From Clitoria ternatea (Eukaryota > Streptophyta > Magnoliopsida > Fabales > Fabaceae), in assembly GCA_037962975.1 (NCBI GenBank), contig CM075675.1, forward strand, positions 6,148,001-6,212,000: DNA of 64,000 bases, in the 5' to 3' direction. The translations under genes were made by a program, and so were the position numbers. The first letter of the stretch is position 1, and each line of letters starts with the position of its first letter. The notes below the pieces were generated by a model. That model was not told where the DNA came from. It saw only the letters and a list, made by a program, of their open reading frames with translations, and made no database searches. Shown here piece after piece: positions 11,850 through 23,994 of the stretch.

Positions 11850-12376
11850 AATTATTGACGTCGCTATGCTGATGAATGTTAGCAACACTGTCAATTCCCA
11901 TCGCTCATTGAGTTCCCATCAGCGACGGCGTTAGCGACCAGAGCTTATCATAAATTAGCTACGAACCACATCCGTCACTGTCTGGGGTGCATATCCATGA
12001 CAACGTTAGCAACGGTATGTTGTCACCCCATAGCTACAACTGATGTGCGATGGTTGTCTTGGGTTCCTAAACAGCGACGGTTTCAGGGACGAAAATACTG
12101 TTAATCACCAGCGACAACTTTGGTGTCGTCGTTAATATAAGACCTCATTAGTGATAGATATAATCACAAAAGGGGACCACCCTTCAACGATGTCTACTTG
12201 GCATGACAACGTTTGCCATTGTTTACATTTGTCATCGCTGACCTTTTAGCAACCAGCAGCATGTTAGCAAGGGGGTTTAGCCATAGCTGACCTCGTCGCT
12301 AATTGCTACTAGCGACGGAAATCTACTTGTTAGAGACGGATTTTTTTCATAGCTATATCATGTTCTTTTAGTAGTG
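11850..12376. mobile_element. Right-end remnant of a CACTACTA-family CACTA element
   Basis: Repeated GCGACGG and CGTCGCTA motifs lead to a terminus TTTTAGTAGTG ending at 12376. The complete element at 35648-40990 has the same subterminal motifs and the same terminus. No partner end CACTACTA was found to the left, so this is a truncated end. Confidence 0.7.
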
Positions 12377-13180
12377 TGTTGTACCTTCTAACGCATTTTC
12401 TTTATCTTATTTCATGCATTTTGCTTTTGTTTGCATTTTTGTTTCTAAGTAAAAGTTTTAGCAATTACTTTTTTTTTTGTACATTTTTATCATATTTTCT
12501 TACTTTTCAGCTTCGATCCTCGTCTAATATTTTGGGCATGACTTTTTCTATAGGTTTTTGGGATGATTTTTGTTGCATTGGATGCCGACTTCTTGGTCTT
12601 CAGTTTGGACATATGGACCATGATTTTTGGAGGCTGGAATTATTTTTGTAATTTTTAGAAGTTTAGACCAGAAGTAATTTTTAACTTATTTTAGCACTTT
12701 TCTTAATTAGGCCCATAGATAAAAATATTTTAGAAGATAGAGAATAAGAGATAAACATATTTTAGCATATAGATAATAAGAGATAAACATGTTTTAGAAG
12801 ATAGAGAATAGAACACAGAGAATAGAAGCTATATACAGAAAGAGATACTCTTTTCCAAATACAATTTACATTCATTCTGCGTTTTACTTTGCGTTCTTTA
12901 CGTTTTCTAAAGTGGTTTTACATTCATTCCTGTATCTCTTGTTTATAACGATAGTTCATAAGCTCGATTAAGCGCTCCAGGTTAGTTCTTAAATTTCAGA
13001 TTCTTCCATAATTACTAATTAGTGATTATAGTAAGGTTTAGTATTCGATTGAATCCAAGATTAGGATTCTGATTTAGCTTTCCTATATTAATGATTTAAA
13101 GTAATTTGAAATATTCAATTTTTTGTTGCATTTACAAATTGTAATTTGAATTTCGATTCTAGTTTCAATTATGTCCCTAT
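12377..13180. other. Spacer with a short tandem repeat
   Basis: About 12729-12810 holds three copies of a roughly 33-bp unit (TTTTAGAAGATAGAGAATAA and variants). The rest is AT-rich with no recognised feature. It could include a decayed LTR of the copia remnant that follows. Confidence 0.4.
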
Positions 13181-13186
13181 TTGGTT

Positions 13187-16100
13187 TTAAAAGAAAACCC
13201 TCAATTTAATTGAAATTGATATTGCTATATTGTGTGATTGAAATTGATCTAAACTGATTGCTTCCTTATGAGATGACTTGGATTGACTCTCTAGGCTATA
13301 TTTTTTAAAAAAGTGTTTGAACAAGTTAACTTTTTTGATACCATTGCGATAGTGCTTATCAGAAAGCAGAGTAGAAATTGGTTTGACATCATGCATGTTG
13401 GCTTTATAAAGCAAGTTACGAACATAATAGTGTTGCGTGCCTAAAAGGTGACTAAGGAAGTCAAGGTAATAATCAATAAAAACTAGAAATTAGGCAAGAA
13501 TCGAACCATGGTTATAAGTATAGAATGATGTATCAAATTTGGAGTTTATAAACCAATGGGAAAGTAAGAATTCCTTGAGAGCATGAAACTAAGCCCGCGG
13601 GGCTTACTTAAGGCCATAAAGAGCTTTACTCAACTTGCACACATGATTAGGATGAATAAATCCAATTGGTTGTTTCATGTAAAAGTTCTTAAAAATTGAA
13701 CCATGGAGAAAAGTACTGTTAACATCCATTTGAGTTAAACTCCACTTGTAAACAGGAGCAACACATAAGACTAGCTTTATAGTTTATGGTTTGGCAACTA
13801 GATTGAATATGTTAGTGAAATCAATGCCAGAGCGTTGATGAAAACCCTTAGCAACTAAAGGAGCCTTATAACAAGCAATGGAGCCATTAGGGTGACGCTT
13901 TAGTCGATACACCTATTTGTTGTCGATGGCATTGAAGCGGTCTTGTCTAGGAGTAAGAATCTATGTACCACTAGCCATTAAGGCATTCAATTCGTCAAAC
14001 ATGGCACTTTTCCATTTAGGACTTTTTGAGAGCTTAAGTGAGACATGAAGGCTCCAAGGTTCAAGTATGGGATATTTAATGACATCATTGATTTTCTTAG
14101 GCTTAAAGATTCCATCTTTGGAACAATTGGTCATAGGTGAGATCAGATTCATTAGGGTGTGGGCAAATATATTGCTTTTTTAGGAGGTAATGATGAAGTG
14201 CACATGTTATAGTCTTGAGATGAAGAAGAAAAGGAAATAATTGGAGAAAGCATGATAAACATGTCATTGGAATGTTAGGAAGTATCAGATGAAAAGGAAG
14301 GATTTGAAGTAGATATAATAGAAGGGAGAGGCAAGGTATAGGAGATGATGCATGGATGAAAGACAGAAGGTGTAGAACAGGTTTAGAGACAACTTGTTAA
14401 GGTGTGAATAAGGTGGGATGGGAATTTAAGGTAGAGAAAGGGAATACATCTTTGATGAAGACCACATATGTAAAGGTAAAAACTTTATAGGAAACTGAGT
14501 TGTAACAAAGATAGCAATTTGAGTAAGATTACATCTGAGAAAGATAAAAGGATGAGATGTAAATTAGAGATTACTAGAAGTATAAGGAGGGAGCCAATGA
14601 AAATAGAGGAAACCAAAAACACAAAGTTTTGAGTAGTAATAAAATTTTGAAAGATTTCATTTAGAGCCCAACACTTGGCACGTGATTAATAAGATAAGCT
14701 AAAGTTTGAAGAACATGTGACCCAAAACAAAGTGGAAGAGAAGCATGATGCAAAAGACAATGTGTTGTTTCAACTAAATGTCGATGTTTTCTCTTAAACA
14801 AACAATTGTGGTTTGGAGTGTATGGTGGAGTAGTTAGGTGGGAAATACCATGGGATTGAAGAAAAGGTCTCAATTTTAAAAGTTGACCACCATGATCAAT
14901 GTATAAAGTTTTGATTTGGTGATTTAGTTTATTTTCCTTAAATAACTTTGACGTAGGAAATGTAGACATCACATTTTAACTTAATAGGATAAAGCCAGAC
15001 ATATTTAAAGAAATGGGCAATGAAAATCACATAAAAGGAATAACCATTGATTGAATTTATTGGGGTAAGACCCCAAACATTAAAAAAATATGATTTCAAT
15101 AGGACAATTAATCGTCAATGTAGAATTAAAAGTTGCAAACTTATGACTCTTATTTCCTAAACAATCTAGATAATTAAAGCATTTGGATGCTAAATTTTAA
15201 GGAAGAATTGTCTTTAGATCTTAAAGGTGAAGATGACCAAGGCATTGGTGTCATAGCATGAAGAAGGATTGACTTTAGACATTGTAAACTTGAGGGGATG
15301 ATAAAGTAAACTATAGCTTGTACATCTGATCTTCATTCCTTCCGTGTAGAAGAACTACCCTCCTGTATCAGCTCTTAACCTCAAAATGCCAGGGGGAAAA
15401 TTCAGCAAATAGAGTTAGTTTGGTATAGTTGCAAAACAAAAATTAGATTATGGGTAACTAAAGAAACATGCAACACATGAGACAAATAATGGGCATAGAA
15501 GAGGTCTGAATGTGAGTAGAGCAAATGTTTCATGAGGAGTCCCTTATCGTTGGCAGCTAGAATATGATCAAAACCATTGTAATTCATGGATTAAGGTGAC
15601 CAAGATCATTCATCACATGATGAGAGGCCCTAGAATCCAAGAGCCAAGATTGATCAACCTGTTCTTCATGATGAGCCATATTGGCTTGATGCCTTTTTTG
15701 ATTTGAAGGATAACCAACCAATCGATAAAAGGTTTTTGTGGTGTGACCTTTGTAATCACAATAATGATAAATTAACAAAGCACATAGCCATCTCTAAAAA
15801 ATTATAGGTGGAACATGAAATTGACAGGTAGGATCGGCGCATCGATCACAAGAAGAGCGATGAACAAAACACTGTGTGTAGTTCATAGTAGTTGGGAATG
15901 ATTATTTCTAACGTTTATCTCATTGAATGAACATCTCAAAATCAACCAATTTGTAAAATAATTCATCAAAAAAGAGAGAAGTATCATGTGTATGAATAGA
16001 GACTAAGAATTCATAAAATGATGTTGCTGACGCTGGAAGAGCCCTTAGAGATGGATGCAAGGCGCTCCTTGAGGGACATGATGCGAGTTTGAGAATGATT

Positions 16101-16453
16101 CGCGTATTGTTTATTGAGGCGAGCCCATGCTACGACAAGGACTCGATAGACGTCATGACAATTTGGGCATCCAATCCATAAAAGCCCAAATACATAATGA
16201 TCATAGCGTTTCCAATGAGCATGAGCAAGATTAACAATAACAGTTTCCCCAGTACCAATTGTTGGAAGGGGCACTGATTTTCCTCGGTGACAGCTATAAA
16301 GATCATATGCTTGAAGCAAATGAAGAATTTGTTTATACATGTATGATGATTTCCTGAGTTCAATTCGATAGGAAGAGTGGATGTTGTATTAAGTTCAACT
16401 AAAGGTATGGAGAAAGTAGGGGTGGCAGCCCTAGAAGCAAGGAGATGGATCAT
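13187..16453 (-). pseudogene. Decayed Ty1/copia polyprotein remnant
   Basis: Read from right to left on the minus strand the copia order is recognisable. Gag pieces lie near 16453-16011. A zinc-knuckle-like stretch and protease (SWLLDSRASHHV, for the usual D-S/T-G) lie near 15780-15584. An integrase core with YIDHGGQL and TPPYTPNHN lies near 14972-14661. A reverse-transcriptase N-terminal half (NKWVYRLKRH, YKAPLVAKGF, LTQMDVNSTFLHG, ALYGLKQAPRA) lies near 13950-13560. The RT palm with YVDD and most of RNase H appear deleted, since only PISTLLSDKHY remains at about 13360. Frames change many times. The gag/protease style suggests an Ale/Retrofit-like lineage, which is uncertain. LTRs could not be delimited. 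Confidence 0.8.
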
Positions 16454-16616
16454 GAATGCATTGAAGCTAGGGCTTTTCTAATAACTTATAAAGTAATGGA
16501 ATATTATATATAAAATTTTCAGAATGTGACAGCATATAAATACATATAAATTATGAACTATATATGGATACAACATATATGAATTAATAATATATCAATT
16601 ACAATAAATCAAAATG

Positions 16617-16617
<1 letters not shown>

Positions 16618-16676
<59 letters not shown>
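16618..16676. repeat. (AT)n(AG)n compound microsatellite
   Basis: A run of AT dinucleotides passes directly into AG dinucleotides. It borders the MITE that follows. Confidence 0.95.
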
Positions 16677-16868
16677 AATGTATCTTAGTTGTCATAGGTG
16701 AGAATGAGAGGGGCAAATAAAAGTTGTATAATCATACATGAATGGTTATGATTAAAAAAAATCAAAGTCACATTATCAACATTTTAATCTTAATCATCCA
16801 TGATAAGTAATAATTTAGATTTATTCCTCTCACTCTAACCTAAGAAAATCTTTCTCATATGATACATC
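16677..16868. mobile_element. Hairpin MITE-like element
   Basis: The left part (TGTATCTTAGTTGTCATAGG, GAGAATGAGAGGGG) and the right part (CCTCTCACTCTAACCTAAG, CATATGATACAT) are imperfect reverse complements, giving a foldback of about 190 bp. AT microsatellites flank it on both sides, which fits insertion into TA repeats. No coding capacity. Confidence 0.6.
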
Positions 16869-16893
16869 GTATATATATATATATATATATATC
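16868..16893. repeat. AT microsatellite
   Basis: A run of TA dinucleotides on the right flank of the MITE-like hairpin. Confidence 0.9.
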
Positions 16894-16955
16894 ATAAAGC
16901 TTATAATAACTGGATTAATGGAGTAAAATCATGAGAAAAGACTTGAAAGACAAAT

Positions 16956-17427
16956 TAACACACAAAATTGAAGTTAAGGGGAAACTCTCTTTGCTTATCA
17001 AGAGCACAAGAAGTATATGATTGAGACAAAGACAGGATAAGAAATCTAGAATCTAGAAGTTTTGGGGAGTTATTTTGACTTGATTAGAGAATCAGACAAA
17101 AATAATAAGTAAATACATTTTTTAGTCCTAACTTTGTTCGGGCTGGGATATAAGGTCCCCTACTTATCAAAACGTAGTTATAGGTCCCTCACATTTTAAA
17201 ATGCTCAAGTTAATAGGTTAGTTATCAAACTTTCGTCCATCCAACGTTAAGATATGCTATGTGTCATGTTAATTGCCATGTGCAATAATACGTAGAGTCC
17301 ACTCTAGCAATAATATGACATCATATTATTTGTGCGTAGGCTTCAAAGCATATACAAGTATTTAAAAAAATACTAATAGGTCCCTATGAATCTTAACTGC
17401 TAACAATAGTCAAACTCCTTAAAAGAG
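16956..17427 (+). repeat. Left inverted arm of the Mutator-like unit
   Basis: Pairs with 20150-20646. Identity looks roughly 75-80 percent by eye, with indels. Confidence 0.7.
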
Positions 17428-19280
17428 AAAGGGATATAAAAGCATTGATTACGGTTTAAAATATTAACCATTGATATTATTTCAACTTTTTCTTCTCAAA
17501 TATTTCATCAAATACCTTCCAAGCAAACAACTCTACACTCATCACCTCCCATCAAGGTAAATCAACATTACACTCATCACAATTTCAAATATTTAAAGAA
17601 ATAGAAACATATAAAACTCCTAAAATTCAAATTTCAATCAAGAAACCTTATCTCATTCCTAGTGTATTGGTTCCAACGAAAAACACTCACTGAATAAAAT
17701 ATGACTATTGACACTAAATGAATATATATTATCACTTCCTAACTAATCAAGTTTTAAAACAAAAAGTAATATTTCAAAATTCAAAGATGTGTAGTGTATA
17801 TCCAACATACTATAAAGCATGTATTCAATAAGTGCATTGTACCGATCTGTTCTCATTATTAATATCCACAAGAAGCAATCTTTTTCTATTATTTACATGA
17901 CAAAGTCATAGTATCATCAAAGTCACAATGATGGAATAAGCTAAATTCTCCATTGAAATACTATAAATCTTGTATTATATGCATAAGAATGCATAAAACT
18001 TAACACACATTCTAAAATTAAAGAACTAACAAACATTGGGCTTTAGCCCTAATGGTCATAAAACAAACTTTAAAAAGACTTGTTCTTATTCATGAGATTC
18101 AAAACCTCCCCGCCATGAGCCAATGTAAAAGCCAAAAACTCCCTCAACTTATCAATACCATTGAAAGGTTAAAGGGCAACAAGGTAACTATCCAACTTAA
18201 ACCAAATTACCTATCAGTCTTTCTTCATGTAATCTAATGTCTACTCCTCTAAATCCCACCAAACCTTTTCACAAACACATTGATTATAATCGCCATCAAA
18301 ACATGAGCTTCAAGATCAATAGAAGATGTTTATTTCTATGATCATGCCAACCATACTCTTTCTTTTTTCTATTCCAAAGCAGCAATCAAAATATTTATAT
18401 AATAGTTCTCAGTCAAGGCATTGTGTTGGGGCTTGAAAATGATAGATAATAGGGTCCGTTTTTCATTGTTGGAGCCCTCAAGTGCATGCCTTTCAAAAAT
18501 TTCTTTCAAGCTCACTCATGTGAATATGTCTTTTTGTTTATCAGAAATCCCCAGTCGTAGACATCAAGCACCTTACAAGCAAACAACATTAAACTTATCA
18601 CCCCCGCCTATGTAAATCAATACTACACCCATCATAATTTCAACATATCATACACACAATTCTTAAAGCTACCAATCACAATTTCAATATATCACGTGCA
18701 TGATTCTTAATATGAACTCTAAGTCTTATTGTAGTTCTGTAGCATCAATAGTACTAATAAATAAAAATACAAATAGTGTCATTTTTAATGGTACTTTTAT
18801 AAGTAAAGTCCCTGCTTATTGAAGCCTTGACAGACTAATTTTTCAGGTGTCATGCTGTATTTATTGGCCTTGAAGATAAAAGGCCTAAGTTCATTTTCAT
18901 TTATTCCAAACTATGACAACATGGGCTATATTCTAGCACTTTTGAAGAATTCATCAATCCAACATTTGATCATGAGGAATTCCCATTTCTCATATTGTTT
19001 ATGAATGTGAAATTTCAAATAAATTGGTTATTCATAAGCCAAAATCTAGTAGGCAATAGGTTTGTATAGTTTAAAAATTGTATTATGATAATTATATGTT
19101 TAATAAAGCATAAATTAAAATTTGCTTGACACTTTTTTACTTGATTTATGCAATGGGAGCTAAAATTCTAACAACAAATTCAAAGAAACTCTTATCTTGT
19201 ATTTAGTAATTTATAATATCTTCAGACAAACAACCTCATTTAAAATTATGTTAAAACACCATTCTAGACTTTGCAACAGC
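17428..19280. other. Inner part of the Mutator-like unit, mostly unreadable
   Basis: Two diverged copies of a segment (AAGCAAACAAC..., TGTAAATCAATACTACACCC) lie near 17520 and 18570. Weak minus-strand coding traces occur around 18840-19080. Nothing is firmly recognised. Confidence 0.35.
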
Positions 19281-19307
19281 TATAGTAGCAGATGCAAAAA
19301 GCTACCT

Positions 19308-19843
19308 TACTACAAGTATATCCTTTGAATAGTTTTCAAAATTTGCCTCATTAGCTTTCTTAATAGTTATGCCACATACTTCCTTGGTTACTTGTTCCTG
19401 CAAGAAAAGATAAAGCTCGAGTAAGATCTAAAGAATATTAATCTCTAACATAAGCTAAACACTAAGGAGGAAATCAGAGGAAAGTAAAATCAACACCAAA
19501 AAACATTAAGAAAATCATCTGGAGTCAACAGCAAAAACCCATAACCCATTTTCCAAACCTTAAACCCATATTGCAAACTCCATCAACCTTCACTGTATGG
19601 TACCTCCATGGTATTAACCTTTCCCTCATCAAGTTGCCGAGCCATATCCTCTTTATTAGCCATTATCGAATCAAACCACCTTTGACCACCAGGGCTAAAT
19701 CGCATCTTCACCCTTCCATGGTGAGCCACCACCACATACCCTCTACTTTGAATTATGATCTCTGTTACACCATGAATAAACCCACCTAGCCCTCGTGCGA
19801 GCCACCATGCTTTGAAGTTCATTATCGTCATATCTATCTTCAA
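19308..19843 (-). pseudogene. Captured gene-like exons, unrecognised
   Basis: A minus-strand frame from ATG 19843 gives about 78 residues (MKIDMTIMNFKAWWLARG, SRGYVVVAHHGRVKMRF, ANKEDMARQLDEGK) and can end at a splice donor after GGGAAAG. A second exon follows an acceptor TTTTCTTGCAG near 19401 (EQVTKEVCGITIKK, ANEANFENYSKDILVV) and ends at a donor AG/GTAGC near 19308. Two exons with matching splice signals suggest transduplicated host sequence rather than chance. I do not recognise the source. The second exon faintly recalls the start of a thioredoxin-fold domain, but no CxxC is present. Confidence 0.4.
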
Positions 19844-20149
19844 TCAATGCCTATCTTTGTATGTCTCTTTTATACAATGCGAAGTAAGTTAGGGTTTGGG
19901 GTTAAAAGTAGGTTGGGGTTTGTGATTTGTAGATATTTTGGTTTAGGATTTTGTAATGGGGATTGGTAAGTTAGGTTTATAGGTGAGCAGTGGGTTATGG
20001 GTGGAGTTAGGTATTGATTTGGTAAGGGATTAGATTATTGTTAGGCTATGGAGGGAGGATTAATGGTGCTAAGAGGAAAAGGATTAAGAGGGACAAATGA
20101 AGGGACAAGACAACAGTAAATAAGAGATAAGGGCTTTGTTTTAGAAGAT

Positions 20150-20646
20150 GAGGAGTTTGACTATTGTCAGTGGTTAAGATATATAAGGACCGATTAATAA
20201 TTTTATAAATATGTTGAAGACTAACTTTTGTTAATTGTTTATGCTTTCAAGTCAACAAGTCAACCACAAAAAAAATACAATGTTGTATTATGGTTATGGT
20301 GGATTCCATGTGTCATTCCACATGATAATTCACATGACATATAGAAAATTTTAATGTTGGATGGATAGAAGTTTGACAATAGACCTATTAACCCAAGGAT
20401 TTTAAAATATAGGGAACCTATAGCTACATTTTGATAAGTTAGGGGTCTACTACCTCGACCCAAACAAAGTTAAAGACTAAGAAATGTATTTACTCATTAT
20501 TTTTCTTTGATTCCCTTAACATGTCAAAATAACTCCACAAAACTTCCAAGTTCTAGATTTCTCATCCTATCTTTGTCTTAAACGTGTACTTCTTATACTC
20601 TTGATAAGCAGAGAGAGCTTCCCCTTAACTTCAATTTTGTGTGTTA
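20150..20646 (-). repeat. Right inverted arm of the Mutator-like unit
   Basis: Reverse complement of 16956-17427, ending TTTTGTGTGTTA. Confidence 0.7.
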
Positions 20647-20649
20647 GAA

Positions 20650-20926
20650 AACATTTATGTTGGTATAGGCTTTAGCTAACAAAAAATATAGTTACTAAAG
20701 ATATTTTGAGTTTTTACTAACAATAAAATGTGTTATACTAACATTTGATGTACTTTTAGTATAACTCAATTTTATACTAACAAAATTATTTATTAGTATA
20801 ACTCATATAAATTCAAATGATTTATACTAATACTTGATTTTTTTTATTAGTAAATGATTATTTGAACAAAAACTTTTCTAAAAACATTCAAATTTTGTTT
20901 GTTAGTAAATGACAATTTTTTTTAGT
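20650..20926. mobile_element. Probable CACTA-type end fragment
   Basis: TATACTAACA and TTAGTATAAC motifs repeat in both orientations and run into a terminus AATTTTTTTTAGTG at 20926. The pattern is that of a CACTA subterminal region. The opposite end is missing. Confidence 0.45.
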
Positions 20927-21321
20927 GATATATATATATAATACAGGGAGGGAACAGGATTTGCTAAACTCTATTTGATCTCCTTGTCAATCACACGTCC
21001 AAGAGGAAGCAACAAGCAATAGAGAAGCGTTTGGTATGTGAATCTTTTTTGATTCTCAGGAATTATATTAGAAATCTTTTATTCTTATGTTTGGTCTAAT
21101 TGTTTTTAAAAAAATTCTCGGGAAACTAAGTGTGTTTATTTAGAGTATTTTCCAAGAAAAAATAGAAAATTATTTATGAAATACATGAGAAAATAGAAAA
21201 TATGTTCAATGACCTATTTTTCCAGAAAAATAATTGGAAATAGAAAACCAGTTATTCTAGAAAAATCCCATAATTTGGAAAAGTATCAAAACTAGTATTC
21301 CAAATGTTTCTATTGTAAATA
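20927..21321. other. AT-rich spacer, nothing firm
   Basis: TA-rich start, then sequence with GAAAATAGAAAAT motifs reminiscent of 28360-28560. No gene. Confidence 0.4.
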
Positions 21322-21800
21322 ATGTAACATCCCTAATTTTTAGGAGCATCCCTAAGGTAATAATCCTATAGGGTGAAAGAACATCTTGAATGTGAGGCTT
21401 CAGCCAATGTTATGCCTTGTATGTGTAGGTTAACAATGGTGATGATTAGGCCTCAGCCGATGCTGTGTTTGACTATGTTTGAAAGGTAGTGATGCCTAGA
21501 TATATGAAGACAATATTGATGGTAGTAAATAGTGAGAAGTGAAAATGAACTAAATAGTAATAAAGTTTTTAAAGAGGTTTTATGTCGAAAATGTAAGCCG
21601 ATTTTGATCACTCACGTATCATATCGGAACCTTGTTCTTGGAGCTGGAAGATGAGATCAAGAGCCTTAGAGGATCTTGAGGCATGAAGTATGTCATAGGA
21701 CTATACCAATTAATTGAGATTCATTTCTTAATTTATTTCCTCAAAAGCTTGTCAAAACCTATTTAAAACCTTAGTTTCTGTTTCTTGACAAAGTTTAGCA
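21322..21800 (+). mobile_element. Possible gypsy LTR fragment
   Basis: It starts TGTAACATCCCTAATTTT, the same style as the Tekay-like LTR at 41721 (TGTAACACCCC). GAGGCTTCAGCC/TAGGCCTCAGCC repeats follow. No matching end, PBS or coding region was found, so this is only a suggestion. Confidence 0.3.
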
Positions 21801-21964
21801 TTGGACACGGTTACGTGCATGCTTAATTGTTTCCAACATAACTTTGCTATGAATGTCCGACTTGAGCAATCTTGGTCTCAAAATTTTTGTAAGGCAAAAG
21901 TAAAAAGATTTACATGTTACAAATGTATGATTTGAGCAGTCATTGTATCTCACATATTTTTAGC

Positions 21965-22282
21965 AGATTTACATGTTACAATTCTAAAGAATTCATTTGG
22001 TTCTATGGTAAGAATAATAAGATTTTTGGCTTTGTAACTATATTGAACTTTTCTTTCTTCATCACTAATCCAATCATCCATTAATTTTTCAATTTCTTTT
22101 CCATCCACTATATTTTTAGGTATATAAGGACCATTTTCAATAGCATTCCAAAATTTTAAATCAATAGATTAGATGAAAATTTTCATTCTTTTTTTCTAAA
22201 AAGCATACCCTTCACCATTGAAGGCTGGAGGCCTATTTGTGGCACCACCCTCAGGAACAAAAGTATAAGACGTTGAGGCCAT
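21965..22282 (-). pseudogene. SIRE-like copia gag N-terminus, truncated
   Basis: ATG at 22282 reads MASTSYTFVPEGGATNRP, then PAFNGEGYAF, then a stop and further stretches such as WNAIENGPYIPKNIV and ISDEERKVQYSYKAKNL. These are hallmarks of SIRE-type copia Gag, which coats element RNA. The gene stops being readable near 21965. It follows directly from a PBS and LTR on its right, so the copy keeps only the 5' end of the element. Confidence 0.75.
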
Positions 22283-22325
22283 CTTTTCTCTTAAAGTTGT
22301 TAAGTTTGATCTACCAAGAGCCAAA

Positions 22326-22336
22326 CTCTGATACCA
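22326..22336 (-). other. Primer binding site of the minus-strand SIRE-like copy
   Basis: On the minus strand TGGTATCAGAG lies two bases from the LTR end TAACA. It matches the 3' end of initiator tRNA-Met, the usual copia primer. Confidence 0.75.
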
Positions 22337-22338
22337 CT

Positions 22339-23376
22339 TGTTACCAAGTAGCCTCAATACTCAAGAAGGAGGGGTGAATTGAGTGTTTTAAAAACCATTG
22401 AAATGCCTTTGAAAATTATTCTTTTGTACTTAATATACTTAATACAGAACAATAAATAAAGAGAAATTTAATACTCAACTAGGATAATACAAACAAAGTG
22501 CTTAATTTAAACAAAGGCAATAAATATAAAGAGGTAGGGAAGAGAAGACTTGCAAACCAATATACTAGTTCCACCACTTCCATTAGTGGTGTATGTCTAG
22601 TCCCCAAGTAAACCACTTAATTTCACTTCTTGAAGATGGTGTATTGCAACTATAACCTATTAATAGAGTAAATGAAACAAATTGAAGCTCACAAAAATAA
22701 ACTCACAAGAACTAGAAAGCTTAGAGCTAAAAACTCAAGAATATGTAAATACCGATTCACTTTTGTGTCTTGAAGATGTGGTGTATTGCAACTATAACTT
22801 CTCAATAGAGTGAATGAAACAAATTGAAGTTCACAAAAATAAACTCACAAGAACTATAAAGCTTAGAGCTGATATCTCATTTTTACACATACTAATCGAT
22901 TAGGCTAACATGTTAATCGATTAGTCCTGTGTTAATCAATTATGATACCTTGTCTAATTGATTACATTGATGTGTTAGACTTTCTTTTCACGTATTTCAT
23001 CATCTAATAGATTCAGATACCTTGGCTAATAGATTTCACTAATGTGCCATCCATTCTTTTCGCTTGCTTCATCATCTAATCGATTAAGATACCTTGGCTA
23101 ATTGATTACACTGATGTGTCAGCCTTTCTTTTCACTTATTTCATTATCTCATCAATTGAGATACCTTGGCTAATCGATTAACATGTGACCAACTATAGTT
23201 TTGAGCGTTTTACATGATAGCGATCTTTATACATTATGGTTTTTTTGCTTATGGATCCTATACATGTAATTCTAAGAAAGTGTGATTAAACACAAGTTTA
23301 ACCAATAACTCCATTTCTTTTGATCTTGAACTTGATTTCTTAGAGAATTATTTTTGTCATTATCAAAACTCGTCAT
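22339..23376 (-). repeat. LTR (5' LTR) of the minus-strand SIRE-like copy
   Basis: The inner end is TGTTACCAAG at 22339. The outer end is approximate (near 23376, TTTTGATAATGACAAAAAT on the minus strand). Inside is a cluster of diverged TAATCGATTA... units (22890-23190) spaced about 65-70 bp apart. No second LTR was found. Confidence 0.55.
22890..23195. repeat. Dispersed tandem units with TAATCGATTA
   Basis: Four to five diverged units carry TAATCGATTA or TAATTGATTA followed by ACACTGATGTGTCAG-like and TTTCTTTTCAC-like blocks. They lie inside the SIRE-like LTR. Confidence 0.7.
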
Positions 23377-23990
23377 GTAAACATATGCAAACAAATGATG
23401 GCATATATCAAGATGCATATATTGATGAAAAAGTACCCTTGAATTATGATGATGATTGAGATTCACGAAATCGAGCAACTTGTAAGACTTTATCCTTAAT
23501 CGTCAATCAAGAGAGGTTAAGGGAAAACCAGGATGGGGATTAATTAAACCGGAAATTATGGATTTGATACTTTTAAGTATAAAGGGTAAGTTATTTTATA
23601 CTAATAAGCAATAAATGGAAAGATATTCAAGTTGAATTTTTAAATTAATCAATTCAGATTTTTCCTACTAGAGGTGTCAAAATTTATAAGATTCAAAAAA
23701 CTGGTGATTTTATAAGAAAAGCATTTTGGATGAATATGACCCTTGATATTTGAGAATAAATATTTTAAAATACGTAATTTTTGGAAGAAGTATCTGTTGA
23801 AACCAAGTCTAGTTTGAAAAAGAAATTCAGTAACAACCATTAACTAGACCTTAAGTTGCGCTAATATAACCACATCAAGATATTTAAATCAAATAAAGTC
23901 TGCTCATGTGTGATCTAAACTGTTCAAATTAAGTGGTTTAGGAAACAAATTCTAAGTACACAAGTTATAAGAGAAACGGGGAGTCCATCA
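23377..23990. other. AT-rich spacer
   Basis: No gene or repeat recognised. Confidence 0.4.
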
Positions 23991-23994
23991 GAAT

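Larger units (their letters stand above)
16956..20646. mobile_element. Long-inverted-repeat (Mutator-like) element
   Basis: The left arm 16956-17427 (starts TAACACACAAAATTGAAG) reappears as reverse complement at about 20150-20646 (ends GAAGT...TGTGTGTTA read inversely). Shared landmarks include CTTATCAAGAG, GGAGTTATTTTGAC, AGTAAATACATTT and TAATAGGT. Arms of nearly 500 bp with an unrelated 2.7-kb centre are typical of plant Mutator-like elements. I could not find a clear 9-bp target duplication, and no MURA transposase is visible. It would be non-autonomous, possibly a Pack-MULE because gene-like exons lie inside. An inverted segmental duplication is the alternative. Confidence 0.6.

Noticed and set aside
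16956..16964. Search for a 9-bp target duplication next to the long inverted arms
   Set aside because: Left flank (AAGACAAAT) and right flank (GAAAACATT) do not match, so no TSD is claimed.
18840..19080. Possible protein-disulfide-isomerase-like traces on the minus strand
   Set aside because: Only faint, frame-broken resemblance with no CxxC motif; not enough to name.
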